From: Clostridium_AF sediminicola
GTDB taxonomy: Bacteria; Bacillota; Clostridia; Clostridiales; Clostridiaceae
Reading direction: 5' to 3'
Length of the DNA: 64,000 nucleotides
Assembly (NCBI RefSeq): GCF_050402865.1
Contig: NZ_BAABMF010000015.1
Location: 58,326-122,325, forward strand
Part shown: one piece after another, positions 26,194 to 33,611 of the stretch
How the letters are laid out: every line of letters begins with the position of its first letter
Position numbering within the stretch: position 1 is the stretch's first letter
Program-made: the position numbers and the translations under genes
Notes under the pieces: generated by a model
The model's database searches: none
The model's input: the letters and a program-made list of their open reading frames with translations, nothing else
Told to the model about the DNA's origin: nothing

Positions 26194-27387
26194 ATGAGTG
26201 TAAGAATTGGGATTATTGGTATAGGACAACAAGGCTCTATGTATGCAAGTGTTATGAAAAATGGAAAATTCATGGGAATGGATGTTGGGAAAGTAAAAGG
26301 CGCTGAACTAACAGGTATATGTGATATCAGAGAAGAGAGAAGAGAGTGGGCTAAAGAAAACTTAGGTGAAGATATAAAAATTTATGAAGATTACATAGAG
26401 ATGTTAGACAGTGGAGAAATAGATGTGGTAATGGTTGTAGTACCTCATTATTTACATCCAGAAATGGCTATTGAAGCCATGAATAGAGATATTCACGTAA
26501 TTGTTGATAAACCAGCAGGTGTATATACGAAACAAGTAAAAGAAATGAATGAAGTAGCAGCATCAAAACCTAATGTAAAATTCGGTATGATGTTTAACCA
26601 AAGAATGAATCCATTATATCAAAAATTAAAAGAAATCATGGATAGTGGTGTAATAGGTGAACTTAGAAGAACAAACTGGATGATTACTACATGGTGGCGT
26701 CCACAAGCTTATTATGATATGAGTAGTTGGAGAGCAACATGGGAAGGTGAAGGCGGCGGTGTCCTAATTAATCAAGCACCTCATCAAATTGACTTATGGC
26801 AATGGTTATGTGGTATGCCTAAAAAAGTGAATGCTAAAATTAGCTATGGTTCACATCGTGATATTGTTGTAGATGATGATGTAACAGCTGTTGTAGAATA
26901 TGAAAATGGAGCGACAGGTGTATTTATTACATGTACACATGACATTATGGGAACAGATAGATTTGAAATCTTTGGTGATAAAGGTAAAGTTATTGTTGAA
27001 AATAGCAAAAAAATCATCTTAAAAACATTAAAAGAATCTGAAAATAAATTAAATGAAAAACTTACATTTGAAGATGTTAAAGCTATATTTACAGGTCAAG
27101 GATTAAAAGATGTTATGGAAGAAGAAGTGATTGAAGTTGAATCTGCATGGGGAAGACAACACGCAGAGGTAATAGAAGCATTTGTAGCATCCATTGAAAA
27201 TGGAACACCATTAGCAGCTAATGGTGAAGAAGGTATAAACGCATTAACAATTACGAATGCAATGCACTTATCAAGCTGGTTAGGTAAAGAAGTTGAATTG
27301 CCACTTGATGAAGACTTATTCTTTGAAGAATTACAAAAAAGAATTGATGAAGAGAGAAGAGAAAAAGAAGAAACAATCACTTCATAA
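26194..27387 (+). CDS. Gfo/Idh/MocA-family oxidoreductase 2
   Basis: This 397-residue paralogue of the first oxidoreductase has a Rossmann motif GIIGIGQQGSMYA, catalytic-type DKPAG (IVDKPAGVYTK), the substrate region TTWWRPQAYYDMSSWRATWE and GGGVLINQAPHQIDL. It is about 70 residues longer than the first, with an extra charged helical C-terminus (LFFEELQKRIDEER). Two different dehydrogenases in one operon suggest one for oxidation and one for later reduction, or two different positions or sugars; this is inference. GGAGG lies 8 bases before the ATG. Confidence 0.88.
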   Translation: MSVRIGIIGIGQQGSMYASVMKNGKFMGMDVGKVKGAELTGICDIREERREWAKENLGEDIKIYEDYIEMLDSGEIDVVMVVVPHYLHPEMAIEAMNRDIHVIVDKPAGVYTKQVKEMNEVAASKPNVKFGMMFNQRMNPLYQKLKEIMDSGVIGELRRTNWMITTWWRPQAYYDMSSWRATWEGEGGGVLINQAPHQIDLWQWLCGMPKKVNAKISYGSHRDIVVDDDVTAVVEYENGATGVFITCTHDIMGTDRFEIFGDKGKVIVENSKKIILKTLKESENKLNEKLTFEDVKAIFTGQGLKDVMEEEVIEVESAWGRQHAEVIEAFVASIENGTPLAANGEEGINALTITNAMHLSSWLGKEVELPLDEDLFFEELQKRIDEERREKEETITS

Positions 27388-27425
27388 AAATTAGTAAATT
27401 AATAAAAATAGGGAGGAATCAAATA

Positions 27426-28268
27426 ATGAGCAAGCCACAAGTAGCAGTAATAATGATGATGTTAAAAGAAAAAATTAAAGAAGACGGGATCTACAATACT
27501 TTAAAAAAATTAAAAGATATGGGGTATAATGCTGTAGAAATATCTCAAGTAGAAATGTCTGAAGAGAACATCACAGAAATGAAAAGAGCTATCGATGAAT
27601 TAGGTATGGATATTTGTGCTTTAAGTGCAGTTACTGAAAATTTTATGCCTCAAATAAAATTTGATACGCTTAAAGATGATTTCGATAAAATTGTTGAGGA
27701 TGCAAAAACATTGGATTGTAAATACTTGAGGATAGGTATGCTTCCAGTTCATTATATGGGCAAAGAAGAAAAATATATTGAATTTGCTAAGGAATTGAAT
27801 GAATATGGTAAAAGATTAAACGAACATGGTATGAAATTATTTTATCATAACCACCATTTTGAATTTGAAAGAGTAGGTGGTAAATTGGCAATGGATATTT
27901 TGGTAGAGAATAGTGATCCAGAATATGTTGGTTTTGAATTGGATGTACATTGGTTACAAGCAGGGGGACAAAATCCAATTGATTGGATCAGAAAATTAAA
28001 AGGGAGAGTTGAACTTGTACATTTAAAAGACTATAGAATTGTTACTCCTGAAAAATTAACTGGCTATGAAGATTTATTTAAAATGGTTCAATTTGCTGAA
28101 ATAGGAGAAGGTTCTCTTGATTTTGAAGGAATAATTAAAGCTTGTGAAGAGTCAGATGTAAAATTTATGCCAATTGAGCAGGATATGACATATGGTAGAG
28201 ATGTTTTTGAATCACTACAAATTAGTATGGATAATCTTAAGAAAATGGGATATAGTGAATTATTTTAA
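27426..28268 (+). CDS. sugar isomerase/epimerase-like TIM-barrel protein 2
   Basis: This 280-residue protein is the second AP-endonuclease-2 superfamily member in the operon. The pattern YHNHHFEFE (His141, His143, Glu146), ELDVHW (Asp173, His175), VHLKDY (His199) and PIEQD (Glu251) supplies the divalent-metal site typical of these enzymes. It differs clearly from the first TIM-barrel protein, so the two probably do different steps. GGGAGGAATC precedes the ATG. It is the last gene before a GC-rich hairpin and a separate promoter region for the sugar symporter. Confidence 0.85.
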   Translation: MSKPQVAVIMMMLKEKIKEDGIYNTLKKLKDMGYNAVEISQVEMSEENITEMKRAIDELGMDICALSAVTENFMPQIKFDTLKDDFDKIVEDAKTLDCKYLRIGMLPVHYMGKEEKYIEFAKELNEYGKRLNEHGMKLFYHNHHFEFERVGGKLAMDILVENSDPEYVGFELDVHWLQAGGQNPIDWIRKLKGRVELVHLKDYRIVTPEKLTGYEDLFKMVQFAEIGEGSLDFEGIIKACEESDVKFMPIEQDMTYGRDVFESLQISMDNLKKMGYSELF

Positions 28269-28283
28269 ATTGCAATGGACTTA

Positions 28284-28312
28284 GTGCAGGCCTAATGCCT
28301 GCACCTGGTTTT
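28284..28312 (+). terminator. GC-rich hairpin at the end of the oxidoreductase operon
   Basis: A perfect 8-bp stem GTGCAGGC / GCCTGCAC (loop CTAAT) is followed by CTGGTTTTAG. The U-tract is short, so termination may be partial, allowing some read-through to the symporter gene. Confidence 0.55.
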
Positions 28313-28359
28313 AGAGATATGGTAACTATTTTGTAGATAATATTAAACTTTTAGGTTGA

Positions 28360-28375
28360 ATGGAAACGTTAACAG
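28360..28375 (+). promoter_or_regulatory. cre-like catabolite control site
   Basis: ATGGAAACGTTAACAG fits the Gram-positive cre consensus WTGNAARCGNWWWCAW, apart from the final base. It lies 61 bases before the symporter ATG, a usual place for CcpA repression. A LacI-type local regulator could use the same kind of site. Confidence 0.6.
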
Positions 28376-28435
28376 TTGAAATTTCTAAGACTTAAAGTCT
28401 TGAAATATAAAAAATTAATTAAAGGGGGAAAAATT

Positions 28436-29911
28436 ATGATTAACAAAGAAAAAAATGGTGTACAAGCAAATCAAGAAACAAATTATAATAGTGCCAAAAC
28501 ATGGCAGATAGGATTTTTTGCTTTAAATAACACTGCAACTAATATTGCCATGTTTTGTATGTTTTATTATGCGTTCTTTACTCAAAACATTCTTGGTCTT
28601 GGAGCAGCGCTTATAGGTACGATAGCAATGAGTATGCGTATGTTTGATGCAGTAACGGATCCATTAATAGGATTTATTATAGATAGAACAAATGGGAAGT
28701 TTGGAAAATTCAGACCTTTTATGTTAGTAGGTAATGTAATATTATTTATAACTGTACTTTTAATATTTAGAACTCCAGCTCATTGGGCAACAAATCAAAA
28801 ATATATGTTCACAACTGTAATGTATGCTATATATATTATAGGATATACACTACAATGTACGGTAACAAAGGGTGCACAAGCTGCTTTAACAAATAATCCA
28901 AAACAACGTCCTATGTTTACAATGTTTGATGCTATTTATAATACTATTTTATTCAGTGGAGGTACATTTTTAGTAACAACTGTCATGGCACCTAAATATC
29001 CTAAAAATATGATTGATCCTTTACTTTGGAAGCATGTTTCATTACTTTTCATGATATTATCAGCTATTTTTACTATTTTAGCAATAACAGGAATATGGGA
29101 AAAAGATAGAACAGAATTCTTTGGACTAGGTGAAAATGCAGTACAAGTTAAGTTTAGGGATTATGCGGATATTCTTAAAAATAATAGACCTATACAAATG
29201 CTTGTTGTTGCTGCTTCAACGGATAAACTTGCAAGCACGGCTATAAGAGGTGCACAGTTATACTTCTTCTCTAATATTTTATTAAATACGGCATTACAGG
29301 GAAAATTTTCTCTCACAAGCGTTATTCCAGTTATGCTTATAACAATAATCGGTGTAAACTTTTCAAGAAAAGCAGGGATAAAAAAAGCTTTTGTAGGAGC
29401 AACTTGGGGAAGCATGTTAATGTTAATTTTAACTCTTGTTGTAACACCAATGCTTACTAAGTCTAGTACAGGTATTATAATACTTCTATGCTTAATGGCA
29501 GTACAAGCAGGTGTAATGGGTATATCAACTAATATTGTTATACCTATGATAGCAGACTGTGCTGATTATGAAACATCTAGAAGTGGAAGATTTATACCTG
29601 GAATGATGGGAACACTATTTTCTTTTGTTGATAAGATGATTTCATCTTTATCCACATTTATACTTGGAATGGTTATTGCGTGGGCAGGTTATGGAAATAG
29701 TGTAATCCAACCAAATACTGCAGTTAATTCAAAGTTCTATATTGGTATACTTTTCTGTATTTTTGGTCTTCCAATACTAGGACATTTAGCTTCACTTATA
29801 GCAATGAAATTCTACTATCTTGATGCTCCTATGATGGAAAAAGTAAAGAAAACAATTAATAATAAAAAGGCAGCAGGAGCTATTGTAGAAACAGCAGCTA
29901 CTGATGCTTAA
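28436..29911 (+). CDS. GPH-family sugar/glycoside:cation symporter 1
   Basis: This 491-residue MelB/XynP-type transporter has about 12 transmembrane helices. DPLIGFIIDRTNGKFGKFRPF in the first half is the family's cation/sugar signature. Glucuronide (UidB), melibiose and xyloside carriers belong here. Start ATG 28436 follows AAAGGGGG; the longer frame lacks such a site. It is strikingly similar to the symporter at 31737 over the whole length. Context (oxidoreductase operon before, cre-like site) suggests import of a plant or host glycoside, presumably with Na+ or H+. Confidence 0.88.
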   Translation: MINKEKNGVQANQETNYNSAKTWQIGFFALNNTATNIAMFCMFYYAFFTQNILGLGAALIGTIAMSMRMFDAVTDPLIGFIIDRTNGKFGKFRPFMLVGNVILFITVLLIFRTPAHWATNQKYMFTTVMYAIYIIGYTLQCTVTKGAQAALTNNPKQRPMFTMFDAIYNTILFSGGTFLVTTVMAPKYPKNMIDPLLWKHVSLLFMILSAIFTILAITGIWEKDRTEFFGLGENAVQVKFRDYADILKNNRPIQMLVVAASTDKLASTAIRGAQLYFFSNILLNTALQGKFSLTSVIPVMLITIIGVNFSRKAGIKKAFVGATWGSMLMLILTLVVTPMLTKSSTGIIILLCLMAVQAGVMGISTNIVIPMIADCADYETSRSGRFIPGMMGTLFSFVDKMISSLSTFILGMVIAWAGYGNSVIQPNTAVNSKFYIGILFCIFGLPILGHLASLIAMKFYYLDAPMMEKVKKTINNKKAAGAIVETAATDA

Positions 29912-29935
29912 GATTTATAAATATTAAAGAAATAC

Positions 29936-29972
29936 AAAGAAGCTGACTCATTATGAGGCAGCTTTCTTATTT
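29936..29972. terminator. terminator between symporter 1 and the convergent regulator
   Basis: GAAGCTG-CTCA pairs with the complementary GAG-CAGCTTTC arm across the loop TTAT, followed by TTATTT on plus and TTTG on minus. It overlaps the stop codon of the minus-strand regulator. Confidence 0.65.
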
Positions 29973-31202
29973 AGTAGTTATTTTCATTATATATTCCGAA
30001 GGAGTTAGAGAAGTTACTTTTTTAAAAACCCTACAAAAATAATTATGGTTATTGAAACCTACTAAAATTGCTATGTCTGTTATTAAATTATTGCCTTGTC
30101 CAATCAAAAATTTTGCTTCATCTATCCTTCTTTCGTTAATGAACTCTGTTATGGTCATATTAGTTTCTTTTTTAAATTTTTTAGAAAGGTGAGATGGATT
30201 AACGTGAATATTTTCAGCTACAGACTTTAAACAAATGGGATTACTAAAATAAAAATTTATATTGTTAATAGCTTTTTGAACAAGAGGACTATAGCCCTTT
30301 GACGATAATGTTTTTACTGCATCACAATACTCAGTGACCATAGTTAATTGAAGATTATGCAATTCAGAGAGGTTTGTAGTCTTTTCTATTTGAATAGCAA
30401 ACTTATCTGAAATACTATGAATATAAACAGGATGAAGCCCTCCTCGTTCTGCTGCTATTCTAAACGTACTATTAGAAGTATAAGCTAGATTTTTGAAAGC
30501 TCTTAATGGATTATTAGGGACTCTATATGTTCCATTAAATTCATATCTACCCCAAATTTTAATTGCATCTTCCGTTGAACCTTTTTCAATAGCATGTAGG
30601 AGTTCTTTTTCTATCTTGTATCTCATTTCTATAATATTATCTGAATCTTTCTCCTCCTTTAAATTTCTTTGTATATTTATGTTAGTTCTAATATCATCTG
30701 AAAAAATTGCTTGTCCATCAATGAATTTGTTTGCGCATAGATTTATAATCAAATTTCCAATATTCTTATAATCATCAGGATCAATATTAGTTAAACTTTT
30801 TAAGAATTCTTGCAATTTTAATCGAATGTGTATTGGTAATTGATTTTTATGAATGATATTGTTTATAAATTTATCGTTAGGAATTGTAGAAAGAAAAGGA
30901 CCAACGATAATTGCTCCTTTATATATGCTATCATGCCAAATACCAACAGAGATATAGCTTAGGTGAAATGTATTTGTATAATAGTAAAAATACTTAGGTG
31001 ACTTATCGCTTAAATGCTCATGTATAGATAAGTAATGCTGAATCTTTGAATGCTCCAATATTATTGGGAATTTGGTGTTGATTAATTGTAGTTTTGGCTC
31101 TTGGGTTTCATCAATAAATTCAACATCTAAGTCTGTTATTTTTTGTATAAGCCAACAGATTTTAGAAATATCTTCCATGTCTATATTGCTTTTTTCTATC
31201 AA
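29967..31202 (-). CDS. AraC-type regulator, paralogue of the 18355 regulator
   Basis: About 411 residues with the same layout as the regulator at 18355-19599: a PocR/GAF-like N-terminal sensor (SVGIWHDSIYKGAIIVGPF) and a C-terminal AraC double helix-turn-helix (ICLKSVAENIHVNPSHLSKK, VGFNNHNYFCRVFKKVTSLTP). I start at TTG 31202 because the protein then opens MIEK, exactly like the paralogue, and AGAGG lies 10 bases ahead; the GTG at 31214 overlaps that site. It is divergent from symporter 2 across a 534-base region holding a tandem 120-bp repeat, its probable target. Confidence 0.82.
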   Translation of the reverse strand: MIEKSNIDMEDISKICWLIQKITDLDVEFIDETQEPKLQLINTKFPIILEHSKIQHYLSIHEHLSDKSPKYFYYYTNTFHLSYISVGIWHDSIYKGAIIVGPFLSTIPNDKFINNIIHKNQLPIHIRLKLQEFLKSLTNIDPDDYKNIGNLIINLCANKFIDGQAIFSDDIRTNINIQRNLKEEKDSDNIIEMRYKIEKELLHAIEKGSTEDAIKIWGRYEFNGTYRVPNNPLRAFKNLAYTSNSTFRIAAERGGLHPVYIHSISDKFAIQIEKTTNLSELHNLQLTMVTEYCDAVKTLSSKGYSPLVQKAINNINFYFSNPICLKSVAENIHVNPSHLSKKFKKETNMTITEFINERRIDEAKFLIGQGNNLITDIAILVGFNNHNYFCRVFKKVTSLTPSEYIMKITTK

Positions 31203-31253
31203 AATTTTCAACACCTCTTTTCAGCTTACAATATTATAATAACAAAAAAAAAT

Positions 31254-31373
31254 GAATAAAACAATAATTGTATACATTAAACTGAAATAATGAAAGAACA
31301 ATTCGATACAAAATGATAAGATGCTATCATAAAGAGTTGAGTTAACACAAAACAATTGATTTTATGTAAACGG
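31254..31373. repeat. 120-bp promoter-region repeat, copy A
   Basis: This segment matches 31431-31550 without gaps at a constant offset of 177 bases, with about 104 of 120 identical by my count. It contains the palindrome-like ACAATAATTGT at its left and a near-cre TGTAAACGG at its right. It lies between the divergent regulator and symporter 2. Confidence 0.8.
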
Positions 31374-31430
31374 ATATTGATTATATTTAATCTATAACTA
31401 AAAGACAACGATATAATAACAGAAAATTTT

Positions 31431-31550
31431 GAATAAAACAATAATTGTATACATTAAACCAAAATATTGAAAGAAGAATTCGGTTAAAAGTGATAACCTA
31501 TTATCATAAAGAGTTAAGTCAACACAAAGCAATTAATTTTATGTAAACGG
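31431..31550. repeat. 120-bp promoter-region repeat, copy B
   Basis: This is the second copy of the repeat at 31254-31373. It again carries ACAATAATTGT (31439-31449), a TGAAAG segment, TATCATAAAGAGTTAAG and TGTAAACGGTTATG. A third, shorter copy stands before the HAD gene (36377-36440). Repetition of a complete regulatory block suggests multiple binding sites for one regulator. Confidence 0.8.
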
Positions 31551-31736
31551 TTATGCTTTCTATCCTTTATTTATATAATAATTAATTATGTTTATAACTT
31601 GTCTACTTCTTGAAATAGTAAATAGAGGGCGGAAATGGTAACTTGGAAAAAACATAAAGGGAGGGTAGATGTAATTCTAAATTTATAAGTGCACATGGTA
31701 TTATACTTTAAATTTAATATTTTAGGAGGAATAATC

Positions 31737-33212
31737 ATGAGTAACAAACAAAGAAAGAGTGTTCAAGAAAAACGAGAAAATAATTACAATAGTGCAAAAA
31801 CATGGCAGGTGGGATTTTTTGCTCTAAATAATGCTGCAACTAATTTTGCCTTTTTTATGATGCTGTATTACGCGTTCTACAGTCAAAACATTCTCGGTCT
31901 TGGAGCAGCAATTGTAGGTACAATTGCAATGGCTATGCGTTTATTTGATGCAGTAACAGATCCATTAATAGGATTTTTTATGGATAAAACAGATGGGAAG
32001 TTTGGAAAGTTTAGACCTTTTATGTTAGTAGGTAATATAATAATAGTTACAACCGTACTTGCAATATTTAGAACTCCAGATCATTGGGCAATGAATCAAA
32101 AATATTTGTTTACATCTGTAATGTATGGATTATTTATTCTAGGCTATACACTACAATGTACAGTAACAAAAGGTGCGCAGGCAGCTTTGACAAATGATCC
32201 TAAACAACGTCCTTTGTTTACAATGTTTGATGCTGTTTATACTGCTATTGTATATAGTGGCGGTACGTATTTTTTAGCAACTGTTATGGCACCTAAATAT
32301 CCCCAAAATATGATTGATCCTTTACTTTGGAAAAATGCTTCATTACTTTTCATGTCAGCATCGTTTATATGTACTGTTTTAGCAATAATAGGTTTATGGG
32401 AAAAAGATAGAACAGAATTCTTTGGACTAGGTGAAAATGCGGTAAAAGTTAAGTTTAAGGACTATGTGGATATTATAAAGAATAATAGACCTATAAAATT
32501 GCTTGTTGTTGCTGCGTCAACGGATAAACTTGCAAGTACAGCTATAAGAGGTGCACAGATATATTTCTTCTCTAATATTTTATTAAATACTGCTTTACAG
32601 GGAAAATATTCACTTGGATGTATTATACCAGTTATTTTCATAACAATTGTTGGTGTAAACTATTCAAGAAAAACAGGAATAAAAAAGGCTTTTGTAGGAG
32701 CAAGTTGGATAAGTTTGATAATGTTAATTGCAATTGTTGCTTTGGTACCAATACTTTCTAAAACTTCTACAGGTACTATAATACTTCTAGTCATATGGGC
32801 AGTACAATACGGTATAATGAATTTATCTACTGGTATTGTTATACCTATGATAGCAGACTGTGCTGATTATGAAACTTATAGAAGTGGAAGATTTATACCT
32901 GGAATGATGGGAACATTATTTTCTTTCGTTGATAAGATGATCTCATCTTTAGCTACATTTATAATTGGAATGGTTATTGCATGGGCAGGTTATGGAAATA
33001 GTGTAATCCAACCAAATACTGCAGTTAGTTCAAAGTTCTATATTGGTATATTATTCTGTGTTTTTGGTCTTCCAATACTAGGACATTTAGCTTCAATTAT
33101 AGCAATGAAATTCTATTCTCTTGATGGTCCTATGATGGAAAAAGTTAATAAGGGAATTGCAGATAAGAAGGCATCAAGCGTTATTAAAGAAGCAGCAGCT
33201 GCTGAGGCTTAA
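31737..33212 (+). CDS. GPH-family sugar/glycoside:cation symporter 2 (likely glucuronide carrier)
   Basis: This 491-residue transporter of the MelB/UidB/XynP family has about 12 helices and DPLIGFFMDKTDGKFGKFRPF as signature. It is the same length as symporter 1 and nearly identical in long stretches (EKDRTEFFGLGENAV, SGRFIPGMMGTLFSFVDKM), so the pair arose by duplication. Start ATG 31737 follows TTAGGAGG. beta-glucuronidase lies next downstream, so glucuronide import is the most likely job, by analogy with uidB beside uidA. The C-terminus diverges most. Confidence 0.88.
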   Translation: MSNKQRKSVQEKRENNYNSAKTWQVGFFALNNAATNFAFFMMLYYAFYSQNILGLGAAIVGTIAMAMRLFDAVTDPLIGFFMDKTDGKFGKFRPFMLVGNIIIVTTVLAIFRTPDHWAMNQKYLFTSVMYGLFILGYTLQCTVTKGAQAALTNDPKQRPLFTMFDAVYTAIVYSGGTYFLATVMAPKYPQNMIDPLLWKNASLLFMSASFICTVLAIIGLWEKDRTEFFGLGENAVKVKFKDYVDIIKNNRPIKLLVVAASTDKLASTAIRGAQIYFFSNILLNTALQGKYSLGCIIPVIFITIVGVNYSRKTGIKKAFVGASWISLIMLIAIVALVPILSKTSTGTIILLVIWAVQYGIMNLSTGIVIPMIADCADYETYRSGRFIPGMMGTLFSFVDKMISSLATFIIGMVIAWAGYGNSVIQPNTAVSSKFYIGILFCVFGLPILGHLASIIAMKFYSLDGPMMEKVNKGIADKKASSVIKEAAAAEA

Positions 33213-33237
33213 GATTTATAAATTTTAATGTAATTAT

Positions 33238-33270
33238 AAAGGGCTGTCTAAGGCAGCCCTTTATAGTTAT
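33238..33270 (+). terminator. Rho-independent terminator after symporter 2
   Basis: AAAGGGCTG (33238-33246) pairs with CAGCCCTTT (33254-33262) and is followed by ATAGTTATT. The U-tract is weak but the stem is strong. Confidence 0.7.
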
Positions 33271-33326
33271 TCAAATTATAAGATTAATTTATGATAATAC
33301 GATTATATGTTTAAACAATATCAAAA

Positions 33327-33545
33327 TCATTTAGTAGTTTGAACTAAGTGATTCACTTTTATTATATATTCTGTAGGGTTTAGAGAAAATACTTTCTTAA
33401 AAACCTTACAAGAAATAGTTATGGTCATATTAGTTTCTTTCTTGAATTTATTGGAAATAAGTGAAGGTTTAATGTGAATAGTTTTAGCTACAGACTTCAA
33501 ATAAATGGGATAATATAGTGATGTTATGTGAAGGATGAGAAACAA
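33327..33545 (-). pseudogene. decayed AraC-type regulator fragment
   Basis: The 72-codon frame matches only the C-terminal DNA-binding part of the regulator at 29967: YLKSVAKTIHIKPSLISNKF is followed directly by KVFKKVFSLNPTEYIIKV. About 35 residues covering the second helix-turn-helix are missing. The join falls at TTATGGT (33419-33425), a 7-base word present twice, 106 bases apart, in the intact paralogue, so a deletion between direct repeats is likely. It lies after symporter 2 just as the intact gene lies after symporter 1. The surrounding 33213-33611 gap holds only this and a terminator. Confidence 0.85.
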
Positions 33546-33611
33546 AATGAATAAGGTGGCATATATGCCTCCTTATTTACTTTGATAATATGATTAAAAG
33601 AAGGAGTGTCT

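Noticed and set aside
31254..31550. The 120-bp tandem repeat as a mobile element
   Set aside because: It has no frame, no terminal inverted repeats and lies exactly in a divergent promoter region; a regulatory duplication explains it better.
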